From Pseudomonas orientalis (GTDB lineage: Bacteria; Pseudomonadota; Gammaproteobacteria; Pseudomonadales; Pseudomonadaceae), in the NCBI RefSeq assembly GCF_002934065.1, contig NZ_CP018049.1, positions 5,392,501 through 5,456,500 of the forward strand: a DNA stretch of 64,000 nt. The letters are read 5' to 3'. Made by a program: the position numbers and the translations under genes. Below are positions 19,301 to 26,374 of the stretch, one piece after another; the first letter of the stretch is position 1, and each line of letters begins with the position of its first letter. Below the pieces are notes generated by a model. It saw only the letters and a list, made by a program, of their open reading frames with translations. It had not been told where the DNA came from and made no database searches.

Positions 19301-19690
19301 CTCGCGGTGCTGCACCAGCTCAAAAGACTCGGCGTACAACTGGCAATCGATGATTTCGGTACCGGCTATTCGTCCCTCAGCTACCTCAAGCGCCTGCCGC
19401 TGGACTTCCTCAAGATCGACCAATCCTTCGTCCGCGGCCTGCCCGACGACCCCCACGACGCCGCCATCGTGCGCGCCATCATCGCCCTCGGCCACAGCAT
19501 GCAATTCACCATCATCGCCGAAGGCGTGGAGAACCCCGCACAGCAAGCATTCCTCGCCGCAGAAGGCTGTGAACAGATGCAAGGCTACATCGTCAGCCTG
19601 CCCCTGCCACCAGAGCTATTTGCCGAAACCTTCCTTCGTACACGGATGAGGGATTTTACGGATGGCACAGCGAGGAAACCGTCGCTATAA
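16319..19690 (+). CDS. Transmembrane sensor with periplasmic binding domain, PAS repeats, GGDEF and EAL domains
   Basis: 1123 residues from the ATG at 16319 (MPRLPTVILLSLLTW...), chosen because it starts a clear signal peptide. Order: signal peptide 1-21; a SBP_bac_3 solute-binding domain about 30-255 (LRLGVDASWPPFEYRDEDG); a transmembrane helix about 265-288; three PAS/PAC units about 305-685; a GGDEF domain with intact LGGDEF near 764; and an EAL domain with intact GAEALIRW near 890 and DDFGTGYSSLSYL near 1012. It probably makes and/or degrades cyclic di-GMP in response to a periplasmic amino acid-like ligand; the ligand is unknown. The tRNA promoter overlaps its end. Confidence 0.93.
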   Translation: MPRLPTVILLSLLTWTATAGAMTLTDDERSWLTDHQELRLGVDASWPPFEYRDEDGRYQGLAADYVRLIQDRLGIRVKLIEPANWTALLEQARNNQLDLLPGIMSTPERQSFLAFTRPYLDFPIVILAHEGGAKPRNLKDLYGLKIAVVENYAPHELLRTHHPDLNLVAMPNVSSTLQALATDDVDAVVSDLASSVWSLRQLKLDGLYVSGETPYRYQLAMGVPRDEKILVGILDKVLADLSPAETDAIQQHWVGSFSDHRTFWMDLLLYGLPAVLLLSTVLVIVIRTNRRLSSEISRRVALEQELRSSEYHYRGLVESLSAIAWEASISDFTYSYVSPHAEELLGYPRAHWLIPGFWRNIIHPADLTHAETYCYRETRANRDHSIDYRVITADGRCLWVRDIVSLIQYGREPVLRGLMIDISEAKRTEEALQLSEQKFAKAFHASPDGLLLSRQSDGLLIEVNEGFSHLTGYTSATSLDQSALDLGIWVDLNEHKHMLELLQRDGFVRDFICHIRHVDGRIRLCELSSRPLPIGEEDCMLTIARDITERQQMQEKLQQAATVFESTAEGVLITDTRQNISAVNRAFSEITGYSEAEALGHTPRLLASGLHDSAFYAAMWHQLTTQGHWQGEISNRRKNGELYPSWLTISAVRNSDQVVTHFVAVFADISSLKLAQARLDYQAHHDPLTGLPNRTLFESRLQAALNGQQESGNQGAVLFLDLDRFKHINDSLGHPVGDLLLKDIAVRLKEQLRDIDTVARLGGDEFIILLPGLQQASDAQYLANKLLNCFTPPFQAGEHEFFISASIGTSLYPQDGTDVATLVKNADAAMYRSKAKGRNRVECYTRDLTAQANERVALEHELRRAIERKELSLYYQPKRSLITHELIGAEALIRWHHPTFGDVPPEHFIALAEENGTILQIGDWVLEQACRQLHAWQGAFEDFGPLSVNLAGAQLRHPNLLSRIEQLLRDYYLEPGCLQLEITENFIMSQAEEALAVLHQLKRLGVQLAIDDFGTGYSSLSYLKRLPLDFLKIDQSFVRGLPDDPHDAAIVRAIIALGHSMQFTIIAEGVENPAQQAFLAAEGCEQMQGYIVSLPLPPELFAETFLRTRMRDFTDGTARKPSL

Positions 19691-19691
19691 T
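19686..19691 (+). promoter_or_regulatory. -10 element of the host tRNA-Ile2 promoter
   Basis: TATAAT stands 16 bases before the tRNA 5' end, overlapping the stop codon of the GGDEF/EAL gene (TAA at 19688-19690). A GC-rich discriminator (ccgcgtcc) follows, as expected for stringently controlled stable-RNA promoters. The -35 (tggcac at 19663-19668, 17-base spacer) is weak. After integration of the element this promoter faces the tRNA 5' half and, 65 bases beyond it, the element's own tRNA. Confidence 0.65.
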
Positions 19692-19707
19692 CCGCGTCCA
19701 GTTACAA

Positions 19708-19764
19708 GGGCCTATAGCTCAGTTGGTCAGAGCAGAGGACTCATAATCCTTTGGTCCACGGTTC
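19708..19764 (+). pseudogene. 5' half of host tRNA-Ile2(CAU), split by the element
   Basis: 57 nt: acceptor strand GGGCCTA, D-arm, anticodon arm with stem GAGGA/TCCTT and loop CTCATAA (anticodon CAU), variable loop TGGTC, T-stem 5' strand CACGG and the first three T-loop bases TTC. It then runs into unrelated sequence. The missing T-arm and acceptor strands (CCGTG, TGGGCCC, ACCA) are found 8.8 kb away at 28607-28626 and pair perfectly with this half apart from one G-U. C4 and C5 (paired with G69 and G68) are recognition features of tRNA-Ile2 for TilS and differ from elongator tRNA-Met. The position after rpoD matches E. coli ileX. Confidence 0.93.
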
Positions 19765-19772
19765 TTATGTGG
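19760..19772. other. attL: left end of the integrated element
   Basis: The core GGTTC (19760-19764) belongs to the tRNA T-arm; the element begins TTATGTGG (19765-19772). At the other end the element finishes CCACATAA-A before the same GGTTC. Three direct words TGTGG(T/A)T follow at about 19768, 19785 and 19799, and may be further recombinase-binding sites. Confidence 0.85.
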
Positions 19773-19829
19773 TATGGATCACAGTGTGGTATTTGAACTG
19801 TGGATTTGATAGCTTCACGCGGCAAATTC

Positions 19830-20151
19830 GGGCCTCTAGCTCATGTTGGTTAGAGCAGCGGACTTAACGGCTCAGAACCTCCCCCCTTCGCAGGGCACGG
19901 TGATGAGCAAATGGGTTGCCCTGGGATAAGTTGACTCTGTCCCTTGGTAGAATCGCTCAAATTCGGGGAAGCCTCTGCGTCAGCGTGGTAATCCCGAGCC
20001 AAGCCTTGAGATTTCAAGGAAGGTGTAGAGACTGTACGGGCGAGCCGAAAGGTAAGAGACAGTCCAGACCACGAACTCGAAAGAGGCAGTGAAAACTGAA
20101 GTGGTACGCATAATCCGTTGGTGCCCGGTTCGACTCCGGGGGGGCCCACCA
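19830..20151 (+). tRNA. tRNA-Ile2(CAU) of the element, interrupted by a group I intron
   Basis: Exon 1 is 19830-19864 and exon 2 is 20109-20151, giving a 78-nt mature tRNA with encoded CCA. Acceptor GGGCCTC/GGGGCCC, D-stem GCTC/GAGC with a 10-base loop, anticodon stem GCGGA/TCCGT, loop CTCATAA (CAU, C34 expected to be converted to lysidine by TilS to read AUA), T-stem CCCGG/CCGGG with loop TTCGACT. C4-G69 and C5-G68 are kept. It differs from the host copy in every stem, so it is an independent gene and not a duplication of it. No convincing promoter lies in the 65 bases between attL and its 5' end; transcription from the host tRNA promoter is likely. Confidence 0.92.
19865..20108 (+). ncRNA. 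Group I self-splicing intron in the tRNA anticodon loop
   Basis: 244 nt between U33 and C34, ending in the required G (20108). Core helices seen: P3 TCGCTC/GGGCGA (19953-19958, 20038-20043); P4 TCGGG/CCCGA (19963-19967, 19993-19997); P6 hairpin CCTTGA-GATT-TCAAGG (20003-20018); P7 GACTGT/ACAGTC (20030-20035, 20059-20064); P8 GCC-GAAA-GGT; P9 hairpins CTC-GAAA-GAG and CAGT-GAAA-ACTG enclosed by ACCAC/GTGGT. A guide ATGGGTT (19911-19917) pairs ATG with the 3' exon CAT and GGTT with the 5' exon GACT, placing a G-U wobble at the 5' splice site. Core blocks closely resemble the Azoarcus tRNA-Ile intron (subgroup IC3). There is no internal ORF. Confidence 0.93.
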
Positions 20152-20155
20152 ATTC

Positions 20156-20186
20156 AAAAGCCGCATTCCTTGAGTGCGGCTTTTCA
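20156..20186 (+). terminator. Terminator of the element's tRNA gene
   Basis: aaaagccgca-ttccttgag-tgcggctttt: 10 pairs including the A/T flanks, ending in TTTT, 4 bases after the tRNA CCA. Confidence 0.9.
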
Positions 20187-21124
20187 TTCAAAAATTCCCT
20201 TTCTATCCCACGCTCCCTAGGCTAGTGCTCGCTCATCTATGAGCGACACCATTAGGGCTGCGGACAGTTCGCCTCAGTCGCGTCCGTGGCTGTTTTGGAG
20301 CGAACTCTTATCTAGTTGAGGTTTTTTCCCTCGACTGCCTCCAGGCTCCCGGTTGTCGTCTCTACTCGGCTAAGCCACATTTCGCCAAGCGCTTGCGGAT
20401 AGCGGATAGCGGATAGCGGATAGCGGATAGCGGGCGATTTGAGGCTCTCAAACCGCGATGTTTGCCAAAGCAACCAGATGATCTTGCAGGGTGTAAATGT
20501 CTTAGGCACGCGATCCTCCCACTGCAGAGAAGGGTATGCGCGACGCGAGCTCTCTCATGGGATAGATACCTCATCGCCGATACACTTCTCACAATCCTTC
20601 ACCTGCCTGGGGTGCCCACGCTCAGGGATGTCCGAACCCATATAAATACCAGAAATTTTTTCTCCGCCAATAGCAAGCGAAACTAAGTCCTATCAAAGCG
20701 ACCCCTAATCTAACAAGAATGATCACTGAGAACCGACTGCAGAGAATAAGACACACCTGCAACTTATTGGAAGGCTCAAGACTTTGGCTCTGCGCATGAA
20801 CCTCTATCATCCTGCAGCGAGACCGATTTCGTATCTGAAAGCTGAATTAGTTGCGAGCAAAGAAAAAGCCGAATGTGAACTATCCTGCACATCCAGATGC
20901 TATGAGGACTACAGCCCGGCGAGCTCTGGAATCTATGAGCCCCTTTCAATATGAGCGCAAGGTCAAGTTGCAATATACGATATAATCGATCGTACATAAG
21001 ATAACCACCTGATTTATAACGGCTTTTAATTTTCACACCACTGATAATAATGAGCGAATTTCACTTGTGATAAATAGTCCTTGAAACTAATTGACCCATG
21101 ACTTAGCTTCAATAGAAATTATTG
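20187..21124. other. Gene-less segment of the element
   Basis: About 940 bases without a convincing coding region on either strand. It holds a short tandem repeat (20395-20433, separate entry). The stretch just before the recombinase (20980-21120) is AT-rich and probably carries its promoter. I see no further tRNA-like or att-like sequence. Confidence 0.6.
20395..20433. repeat. Short tandem repeat (GCGGATA)n
   Basis: Five perfect tandem copies of the 7-base unit GCGGATA followed by GCGG, in the gene-less part of the element. Such an array is prone to slippage and could vary in copy number between isolates. Confidence 0.9.
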
Positions 21125-22285
21125 ATGTCTGGAACGGTGGAAATGAAAAACTTCATTTTGGTCGAAGCTTCTATGACGAGCGAGGAAAACTATCTTCTGC
21201 TCCAGCTCGACCCATACTTGCCGGATGAGTGCAGGGAATTCAAACCGTTTTCTCATTACAGCCTATGGCTAGCACGAAGGGGTTACGCTCCGAACACTGT
21301 GAAGCTATACGCAGAGCACGTTGGCCGGTTTATTGATTATGTGTACGAAGCAGCACACACCCAATTCCCGGTTGATGTCGAGCTCACGACTGAGGCCATC
21401 ATTTACAGCTACCAGGCTTACCTGCTATTCGGCAAAGGAGCCTCAAACCCCATTGCCAGCACGCTGGCTGAGAGCCTTAGAAAAGAGAAACTCACCAGCC
21501 ATAACTCCCTCGCACAGACTATCGAATCATCGATCTACTGGTTCCTCAAAGTGTTAGAGGCCAAGAACAGCATTGCTCCCGACCAATTATTCAGCCCGTT
21601 CTATCTCAATCGTGCCGAATACCGAAGCCAATCGGAAGTCTCTGCCCACAAGGCCAAATCTTGGCTGGCTGCAGTCATCAGTGACTCACTCAAATCCGTC
21701 CTGCCAAAGGAAAAAAAAGGCCGACTATTTCCGCAGGCGAAGCGCAGGGACAGAAAGAACGACAAACAGGGATTCAAGACTATCGCCTACCCCATCGAGC
21801 GATCCGTTGACTTGGTTAGGCAGGCGAAGCCAAGGAGGTCAAAAACTTTTTATCGGGACATGACTTTCTACGCCCTGCTCGCTGCGACCGGTGCTCGTAC
21901 CAGCGAGACGCTCCAAATCAGAATGCCCGACATCGATGCTGATACGTTTGCAGTCTTCCTTCGAGACCCATTTGCCAGGAAGACCCCCGGCATTACTGAA
22001 AGCGAATATAAGCTTCTCTCATGGAAAGGCCGTGACACGGAGCTGACTTACATGATTGAACCATTCGCCAAGATATTTTGGGAAAGTTTGGAAAAGTATT
22101 TGGCTCTGGAATACAACTCTAGCGTAGACCATGATTTTGTGTTTCAGAATTCTGACGCCAGGCCTTTTTTCGCTAGCGATAGAAGCAGCCGCGACAAAAC
22201 CTTCAAGAAATACGCCCAGAAAGCAGGTTTGATGGACGTGTCTGGTATCAGTCCCCATTCACTTAGGCATATGTACGGAACGTAC
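21125..22285 (+). pseudogene. Tyrosine recombinase (element integrase), 5' part, interrupted by an IS
   Basis: 387 residues remain before the IS boundary. The N-terminal SAM-like DNA-binding domain is near residues 35-190 (YSLWLARRGYAPNTVKLYAEHVGRFIDYV); the catalytic domain has the first arginine in AATGARTSETLQIR near 259 and the HxxR box in SPHSLRHMYGTY at the very end. The second histidine/tryptophan and tyrosine nucleophile are not reached: the IS begins three codons after MYG. The reading continues in the fragment at 23517-24135. ATG 21125 is the first ATG; ATG 21143 is an alternative. As it stands the enzyme should be inactive. Confidence 0.85.
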
Positions 22286-22303
22286 TGAATCGCCCCGGGT
22301 TTT

Positions 22304-23185
22304 CTAGACACTCTCAAGGCTCGCTGCGTAACGCTTTTCAAACTCTACCGGTGACAGCTGATTGTTGAAACTGTGGCGTCGTTTTGGGTTGTAAAACATC
22401 TCGATGTAATCGAACACATCATCTCGAGCATCCTGGCGTGTAGTGTAGATTTTACGCTTGATCCGTTCCCGCTTCAGCAACTGGAAAAAGCTCTCCGCCA
22501 CAGCGTTGTCGTGGCAATTACCTCGACGACTCATGCTGGCTACCAGGTTGTTAGCTTTCAAGAAGCTTCGCCAGTCTGAGCTGCTGTACTGACTGCCTTG
22601 ATCCGAGTGGATCATCACCTCTTGCTTCGGCTTACGTCTCCAAACCGCCATCAGCAGTGCATCAATGGCTACGTCGCTGGTCATCTGCGACTTCATTGAC
22701 CAACCAATGATCTGGCGTGAAAACAGATCGAGCACCACGGCCAAATACAGCCAGCCTTCATATGTTCGGATGTAGGTAATGTCTGTGACCCAAACTTTGT
22801 TGGGTTCTCTGACATCGAATTGGCGCTTCAGTAAGTTCGGTGAGGCAACGGCTGGCTTACCGCCGTATTTTCCAGGCCTCCGTCGATACCCAGTCTGAGA
22901 ACGTAAACCTTCAAGGCGCATCAACCTAGCCACCCGGTGACGGCCACAGCTCTCACCAACCTCTCGCAGGTCATCATGGATCTTTCGATAGCCATAAACG
23001 CCACCGCTTTCCAGCCAGGAGTGTTTGATCAATCCAAGCAGTCGCTGATCGTCCTTGGCTCGCGCAGATTTTGGTTCTGATAGCCACGCGTAGTAGCCGC
23101 TGGGATGAACCTTGAGCGTCAGGCAAAGCCGTCGAATCGCGTAATGACCCGCTTGCTGCTTAATAAAGGCGTACTTCAGCCGCAC
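22304..23185 (-). CDS. IS3-family transposase OrfB (DDE integrase core)
   Basis: 293 residues from a GTG start overlapping orfA. An N-terminal HTH_21-like region (GYRKIHDDLREVGESCGRHRVARLM) precedes an rve catalytic domain with the DDE triad in VTDITYI near residue 135, HSDQGSQY near 196 and NAVAESFF near 232. It is normally made as an OrfAB fusion by -1 frameshifting. No inactivating mutation is visible, so the IS may be functional. Confidence 0.95.
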   Translation of the reverse strand: MRLKYAFIKQQAGHYAIRRLCLTLKVHPSGYYAWLSEPKSARAKDDQRLLGLIKHSWLESGGVYGYRKIHDDLREVGESCGRHRVARLMRLEGLRSQTGYRRRPGKYGGKPAVASPNLLKRQFDVREPNKVWVTDITYIRTYEGWLYLAVVLDLFSRQIIGWSMKSQMTSDVAIDALLMAVWRRKPKQEVMIHSDQGSQYSSSDWRSFLKANNLVASMSRRGNCHDNAVAESFFQLLKRERIKRKIYTTRQDARDDVFDYIEMFYNPKRRHSFNNQLSPVEFEKRYAASLESV

Positions 23186-23454
23186 TCCTTGGCAAAGTAC
23201 GCGGCGGCCTTTTTTAAGATGTCTCGCTCCTCCGTCACCCGTTTCAGCTCGGCACGTAGACGACGAACCTCAGCGCTCTGATCATCCTCCTCAACGCGCT
23301 GTTCCTGAGGCTTGGTGTAGCGCTTAACCCAGGCATAGAGGCTGTGCACAGACACACCCAATCGTGCAGCCACCTCCGAGACAGGAAGCTGCTTTTCGGT
23401 CACTTGCTTGACCGCCTGGATTTTGAATTCTTCGGGATAACGCTGGTTGCTCAT
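23176..23454 (-). CDS. IS3-family transposase OrfA
   Basis: 92 residues, starting MSNQRYPEEFKIQAVKQVTEKQL. It has a helix-turn-helix of the HTH_Tnp_1 type (VSEVAARLGVSVHSLYAWVKRY) followed by a leucine-zipper-like coiled coil (EVRRLRAELKRVTEERDILKKA). The slippery AAAAAAG lies at the codons for KK near the C-terminus. Confidence 0.95.
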   Translation of the reverse strand: MSNQRYPEEFKIQAVKQVTEKQLPVSEVAARLGVSVHSLYAWVKRYTKPQEQRVEEDDQSAEVRRLRAELKRVTEERDILKKAAAYFAKECG

Positions 23455-23516
23455 GGCACCTCCTAATGGGCCTCATTTTAAGGCTTGGAGGTGTCTACGA
23501 AACTAGGGGCGATTCA

Positions 23517-24135
23517 GATCTACGAAGAGAAAGCATCGGAAGAAGCAGTTCTTGCCTACAAAAAGATTCTACGAAGCCTGACCCTTGGAATGCTTGAGTG
23601 GCCATCCAAGTACCAGTCTCTTCTGCCGCCGCCGGCGGATGAATCTGGGTATGCAGACTACCAGGTACACCAAGAAGCTCTCCGCCAGGCTGACCTTTTT
23701 AGCGAAAGGGCTGGTGAGCACCCTAATGAGGATGAGCGCCTGCAGCTGAGCATCTTGAGGTTCCTGAGATTCCAAAGCGAATTCGTCACCAAAGACTACG
23801 TGCCAACCGCAGAAATAGTCGGCCACCTAAAAGATAGCGGCTTCGGAGATATCAACGACCAGAGGATCCGCTCCAGCGGCATCGCCAAGCTTCGCGATTC
23901 GGACGTGATTATCACAAGCGCGGCCAAAGGCTACAAAATTCCTCAGACACGGGCTGACATCAACGAGTTTCTGGAAAGGGCGTCAGGCATAGTCGTCCCT
24001 CTGCTGGAACGTGTCAAAAAGGCTCGAGAGGTGTATCGGCTGAGTAGTCGAGGAGAATATGACATCGTGACTGCAGCCAACCTGACTGAGCTTGCCAAGC
24101 TGCTCACTGCGCTCGAGGCGTTTGCAGATGACTGA
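23517..24135 (+). pseudogene. Tyrosine recombinase remnant, 3' part after the IS
   Basis: An open frame of 205 residues from the IS edge to TGA at 24133-24135. Its only upstream start (23485) lies inside the IS end, so it is a fragment. The first residues IYEEKASEEAVLAYKKILRSL look like the tail of a tyrosine recombinase, where IY would hold the nucleophilic tyrosine. The rest (about 160 residues) contains a winged-helix-like segment (TAEIVGHLKDSGFGDINDQRIRSSGIAKL) and is either a C-terminal extension or a second domain. Roughly 30-60 residues between MYGTY and IYEEK appear lost. Confidence 0.6.
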
Positions 24136-24643
24136 ACTCAGTCATGGCAACGAACCTCAGCAGGCTGCATTGATCCAGGATGAAATCCTAGAGATCTTGA
24201 AAGAGGCCAAGGTGCTCGCGCGTAGATTCTATCGCCTGACCGGCAAGCCGCTGGGCGTGACAGGCGAGATCGCAGAGTACGAAGCTGCCACTAGACTCGG
24301 CCTGTTACTACATCCTGCAAGGCAGGCAGGTTACGACGCTACAGAGACGCTGGAAGTTGGCGTCGCGAGAATCCAGATCAAGGGGCGCTGTATCCTGAAC
24401 CCGCAAAAGATTACGGGCCGTATGGGTGCAATTGATCTACGACAACCCTTTGATACTGTGCTCTTGGTACTGCTTGATTCTGAGTTCAACGCATTTGCAA
24501 TGTACGAAGCAAGTCGTGCCAAGGTAGAGGCAGCGCTGACCGTGCCTGGGTCGAAAGCCAGAAATGAACGTGGTGCGTTGGCTATTAGGCAATTCATGTC
24601 GATAGCTACGTTGCGCTGGGCTTGTCATGAGCCTAGCGACTAA
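24128..24643 (+). CDS. DUF6998-like protein, possible nuclease fold
   Basis: 171 residues from the ATG at 24128, which overlaps the preceding stop (ATGACTGA), so it was probably translated together with the recombinase. It resembles the DUF6998 family as I remember it: LAEAK..RFYRLTGKPLGVTGEIAEYEAATRLGL, RIQIKGRCI, and a C-terminal VPGSKARNERGALAIRQF. The pattern of an acidic residue before QIKGR (E..D....IQIKGR) suggests a PD-(D/E)xK-type site, but I cannot confirm activity. Function unknown. Confidence 0.7.
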   Translation: MTELSHGNEPQQAALIQDEILEILKEAKVLARRFYRLTGKPLGVTGEIAEYEAATRLGLLLHPARQAGYDATETLEVGVARIQIKGRCILNPQKITGRMGAIDLRQPFDTVLLVLLDSEFNAFAMYEASRAKVEAALTVPGSKARNERGALAIRQFMSIATLRWACHEPSD

Positions 24644-24934
24644 GAGTATTAACCGCCGTCTGGACGCCGAGCGCTGTGGATATGCCCCGTGTGACGAGCC
24701 AGGCTAATGTCCCTAATACGGCACATTAACCACCATTTTTAGGCTTAATGACCCTATTTGGGTACATTACGCTGAGCAAAGGAATGCGGACAATGATGGC
24801 TATAGCCCCCTACCTCACCCAGACTATCTTCTGATTTGGAAGCAAGCCCCTAATGGTTCCTGGCATAGCTTCTAAATATCCGCGCAGTAATACTGCACCA
24901 TAAAGATTCAACCGTAGGTGCATTTATAGTTTTA
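24644..24934. other. Convergent gap in the element
   Basis: 291 bases between the DUF6998-like gene (+) and the membrane-protein gene (-). AT-rich towards the right, with no clear terminator hairpin and no coding signal that I can support. Confidence 0.5.
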
Positions 24935-26374
24935 CTAAAAAAAAGCGGCGATGTAGTTCCAGGCGCAGAAAAAATAATAATCGATGTGATTCGCTACAAA
25001 GTTAGGTGCCGCAAGCGATAGGAAGTAGTGAACAATGGCTGCGTATAAACAGAAACACACAGTCCAAGCGAGCCAGTAAACGGTGCGTCCGGACGATATA
25101 GGTTTTTCAACCAAGCGCTTCCAGTCGTCGGCAGACATGAAGTTGTAGATCTTCTTCCGCCATCCTTCTCTACTGCTGTCAGCAAGACTGTTAAACCTCA
25201 AGGTTGATAGAGTGTTGATAACTATGCTCAATATGAGAAGTGCAGAGACACCGAGATACAGAATCGTGGTAGCTGTATCGGCCACGCCTGTAGTCGCTAT
25301 CGGAGTCTTGATAGCTAAAACAACACCCGCCACCGCGAAATCACGCCAGAGCGCTGATATTAAATCCCTTGTCGCAGTTTGTGTCTTATTAACCTCGTCC
25401 TGCAAACCCTTGCGCAGATCTCCCAGGCTTTTGACAGCCTCCTTGCTCTGATCCTGGAGATGAAAGGCGAACGCTTCCTTGGCCCCCGAGAGGCTATTTT
25501 TTAAGAGTGGCGTTGAGCCAGAGGGCCACGTCGTCCCACTGTTCCAGTTGATAGCAATGTGGTTGTTGAAAAGTTGGAATTTCGTTTCACACTCCCTAGG
25601 GGTGGAGTAGATCCACTGGCAGGTGTCGTGGAGTGTTTCAAAATTGATATCAGCCCAGTTAATAGGCTGGTCTATAGCTATGGGGAGTGAGCGCCCGCCT
25701 CGAAATATTACATGAGTCTCATCATCTTCCTTGCGAATCTCGGCTGGCAAGCAAAAGGAAAGCTTTTCCACCGCCACGCGTTTCCAGGCTGTAAAAGGTT
25801 CGCTTTCAGCAATTGGCTCAACAGTCAGCAGCCATGGCTCAAGCGACGGAGGGGTAAGGGAGCGGGTAAGATCCCGTACCATTTTCCAAGGTTTTTCAGG
25901 ATGTTGAGTGGCAGTCGGTAAATTTTTATCTCCACCCATTTCTTTCACTAGAAACTGATGAGTGGAAAATTCAAAGGTTTCACCTGCAACCCACACGCAC
26001 ATTTTTTTCTGTGAGTTCTGTGCTGAAAATTGGTTTGTCCTCAACCAGTTTTCGAAACCTTTTAAAGTTAGGAAATAACACCAGCCATCATCCGTTGGCT
26101 TTTCCAAGATGACTGTTAGCCTGTCATCTTCCACATCCTCCAAATCGAAATCCTTGATCTCGATGCTGTCGGAAACTTCTCCAAAAAGCTCTATCTTTCC
26201 GATGCCCATAGAACAAACACGCAGGGCAAGATCTTTCAATTCTCGAACAAACCCGGAAGATGTAACGCTCACTTCATCAATTCGAAAAATATGCGTAGTT
26301 TCAATCTGCGCAGAACCACCCGACGCCGTAAGTCGCTCAAAGAAGTTGCGAAGTTCTAGCGCTAGCTGTTTCAT
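24935..26374 (-). CDS. Hypothetical protein with C-terminal membrane segments
   Basis: 479 residues, no family recognised. The N-terminal 320 or so residues are soluble. A coiled-coil-like segment near 330-360 (HLQDQSKEAVKSLGDLRKGLQDEV) leads to hydrophobic segments at about 365-385, 390-412 (TILYLGVSALLILSIVINTL) and 440-475 (YWLAWTVCFCLYAAIVHYFL; the last 20 residues are also aromatic and hydrophobic). The start overlaps the stop of the upstream NA37-like gene by four bases (ATGA on the minus strand), so the pair is translationally coupled. AT-rich, like the rest of the cargo. A cytoplasmic sensing domain tethered to the membrane is a reasonable reading but unproven. Confidence 0.8.
   Translation of the reverse strand: MKQLALELRNFFERLTASGGSAQIETTHIFRIDEVSVTSSGFVRELKDLALRVCSMGIGKIELFGEVSDSIEIKDFDLEDVEDDRLTVILEKPTDDGWCYFLTLKGFENWLRTNQFSAQNSQKKMCVWVAGETFEFSTHQFLVKEMGGDKNLPTATQHPEKPWKMVRDLTRSLTPPSLEPWLLTVEPIAESEPFTAWKRVAVEKLSFCLPAEIRKEDDETHVIFRGGRSLPIAIDQPINWADINFETLHDTCQWIYSTPRECETKFQLFNNHIAINWNSGTTWPSGSTPLLKNSLSGAKEAFAFHLQDQSKEAVKSLGDLRKGLQDEVNKTQTATRDLISALWRDFAVAGVVLAIKTPIATTGVADTATTILYLGVSALLILSIVINTLSTLRFNSLADSSREGWRKKIYNFMSADDWKRLVEKPISSGRTVYWLAWTVCFCLYAAIVHYFLSLAAPNFVANHIDYYFFCAWNYIAAFF

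Larger units (their letters stand above)
22286..23516 (-). mobile_element. IS3-family insertion sequence
   Basis: 1231 bp with terminal inverted repeats that start TGAATCGCCCC at both ends and share GTTT..TAGACAC further in. It carries orfA and orfB on the minus strand, overlapping by 10 bases, with an A6G slippery heptamer (complement of 23209-23215) for -1 frameshifting, as in the IS3 family. The flanks (gtac on the left, gatc on the right) do not form a target duplication, which suggests that the insertion was followed by, or caused, a deletion of recombinase sequence. Confidence 0.93.

Noticed and set aside
19708..19764. A functional tRNA-Met or tRNA-Ile gene
   Set aside because: It lacks the 3' T-stem and acceptor strands; the following bases do not pair with GGGCCTA. 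Only the match at 28602-28626 completes it.
19891..19923. CAGGGCA/TGCCCTG as the intron's P2 stem
   Set aside because: It pairs well (7 bp) but would bury part of the guide ATGGGTT that aligns both exons; I regard it as an alternative or competing fold and did not annotate it.
19830..20151. A degenerate tRNA interrupted by random DNA
   Set aside because: The interrupting 244 bases contain a complete group I intron core in the right order, and the exons pair perfectly once it is removed.
20395..20433. A CRISPR array
   Set aside because: The repeats are 7 bases in direct tandem without spacers; no cas genes are present in the window.
20212..21036. Several short open frames in the element's gene-less segment
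   Set aside because: They lack ribosome-binding sites and recognisable composition, and overlap each other on both strands; no support for coding.
22282..23520. A 3-4 bp target-site duplication of the IS3-family element
   Set aside because: The flanking bases (gtac and gatc) do not match at any length tried.
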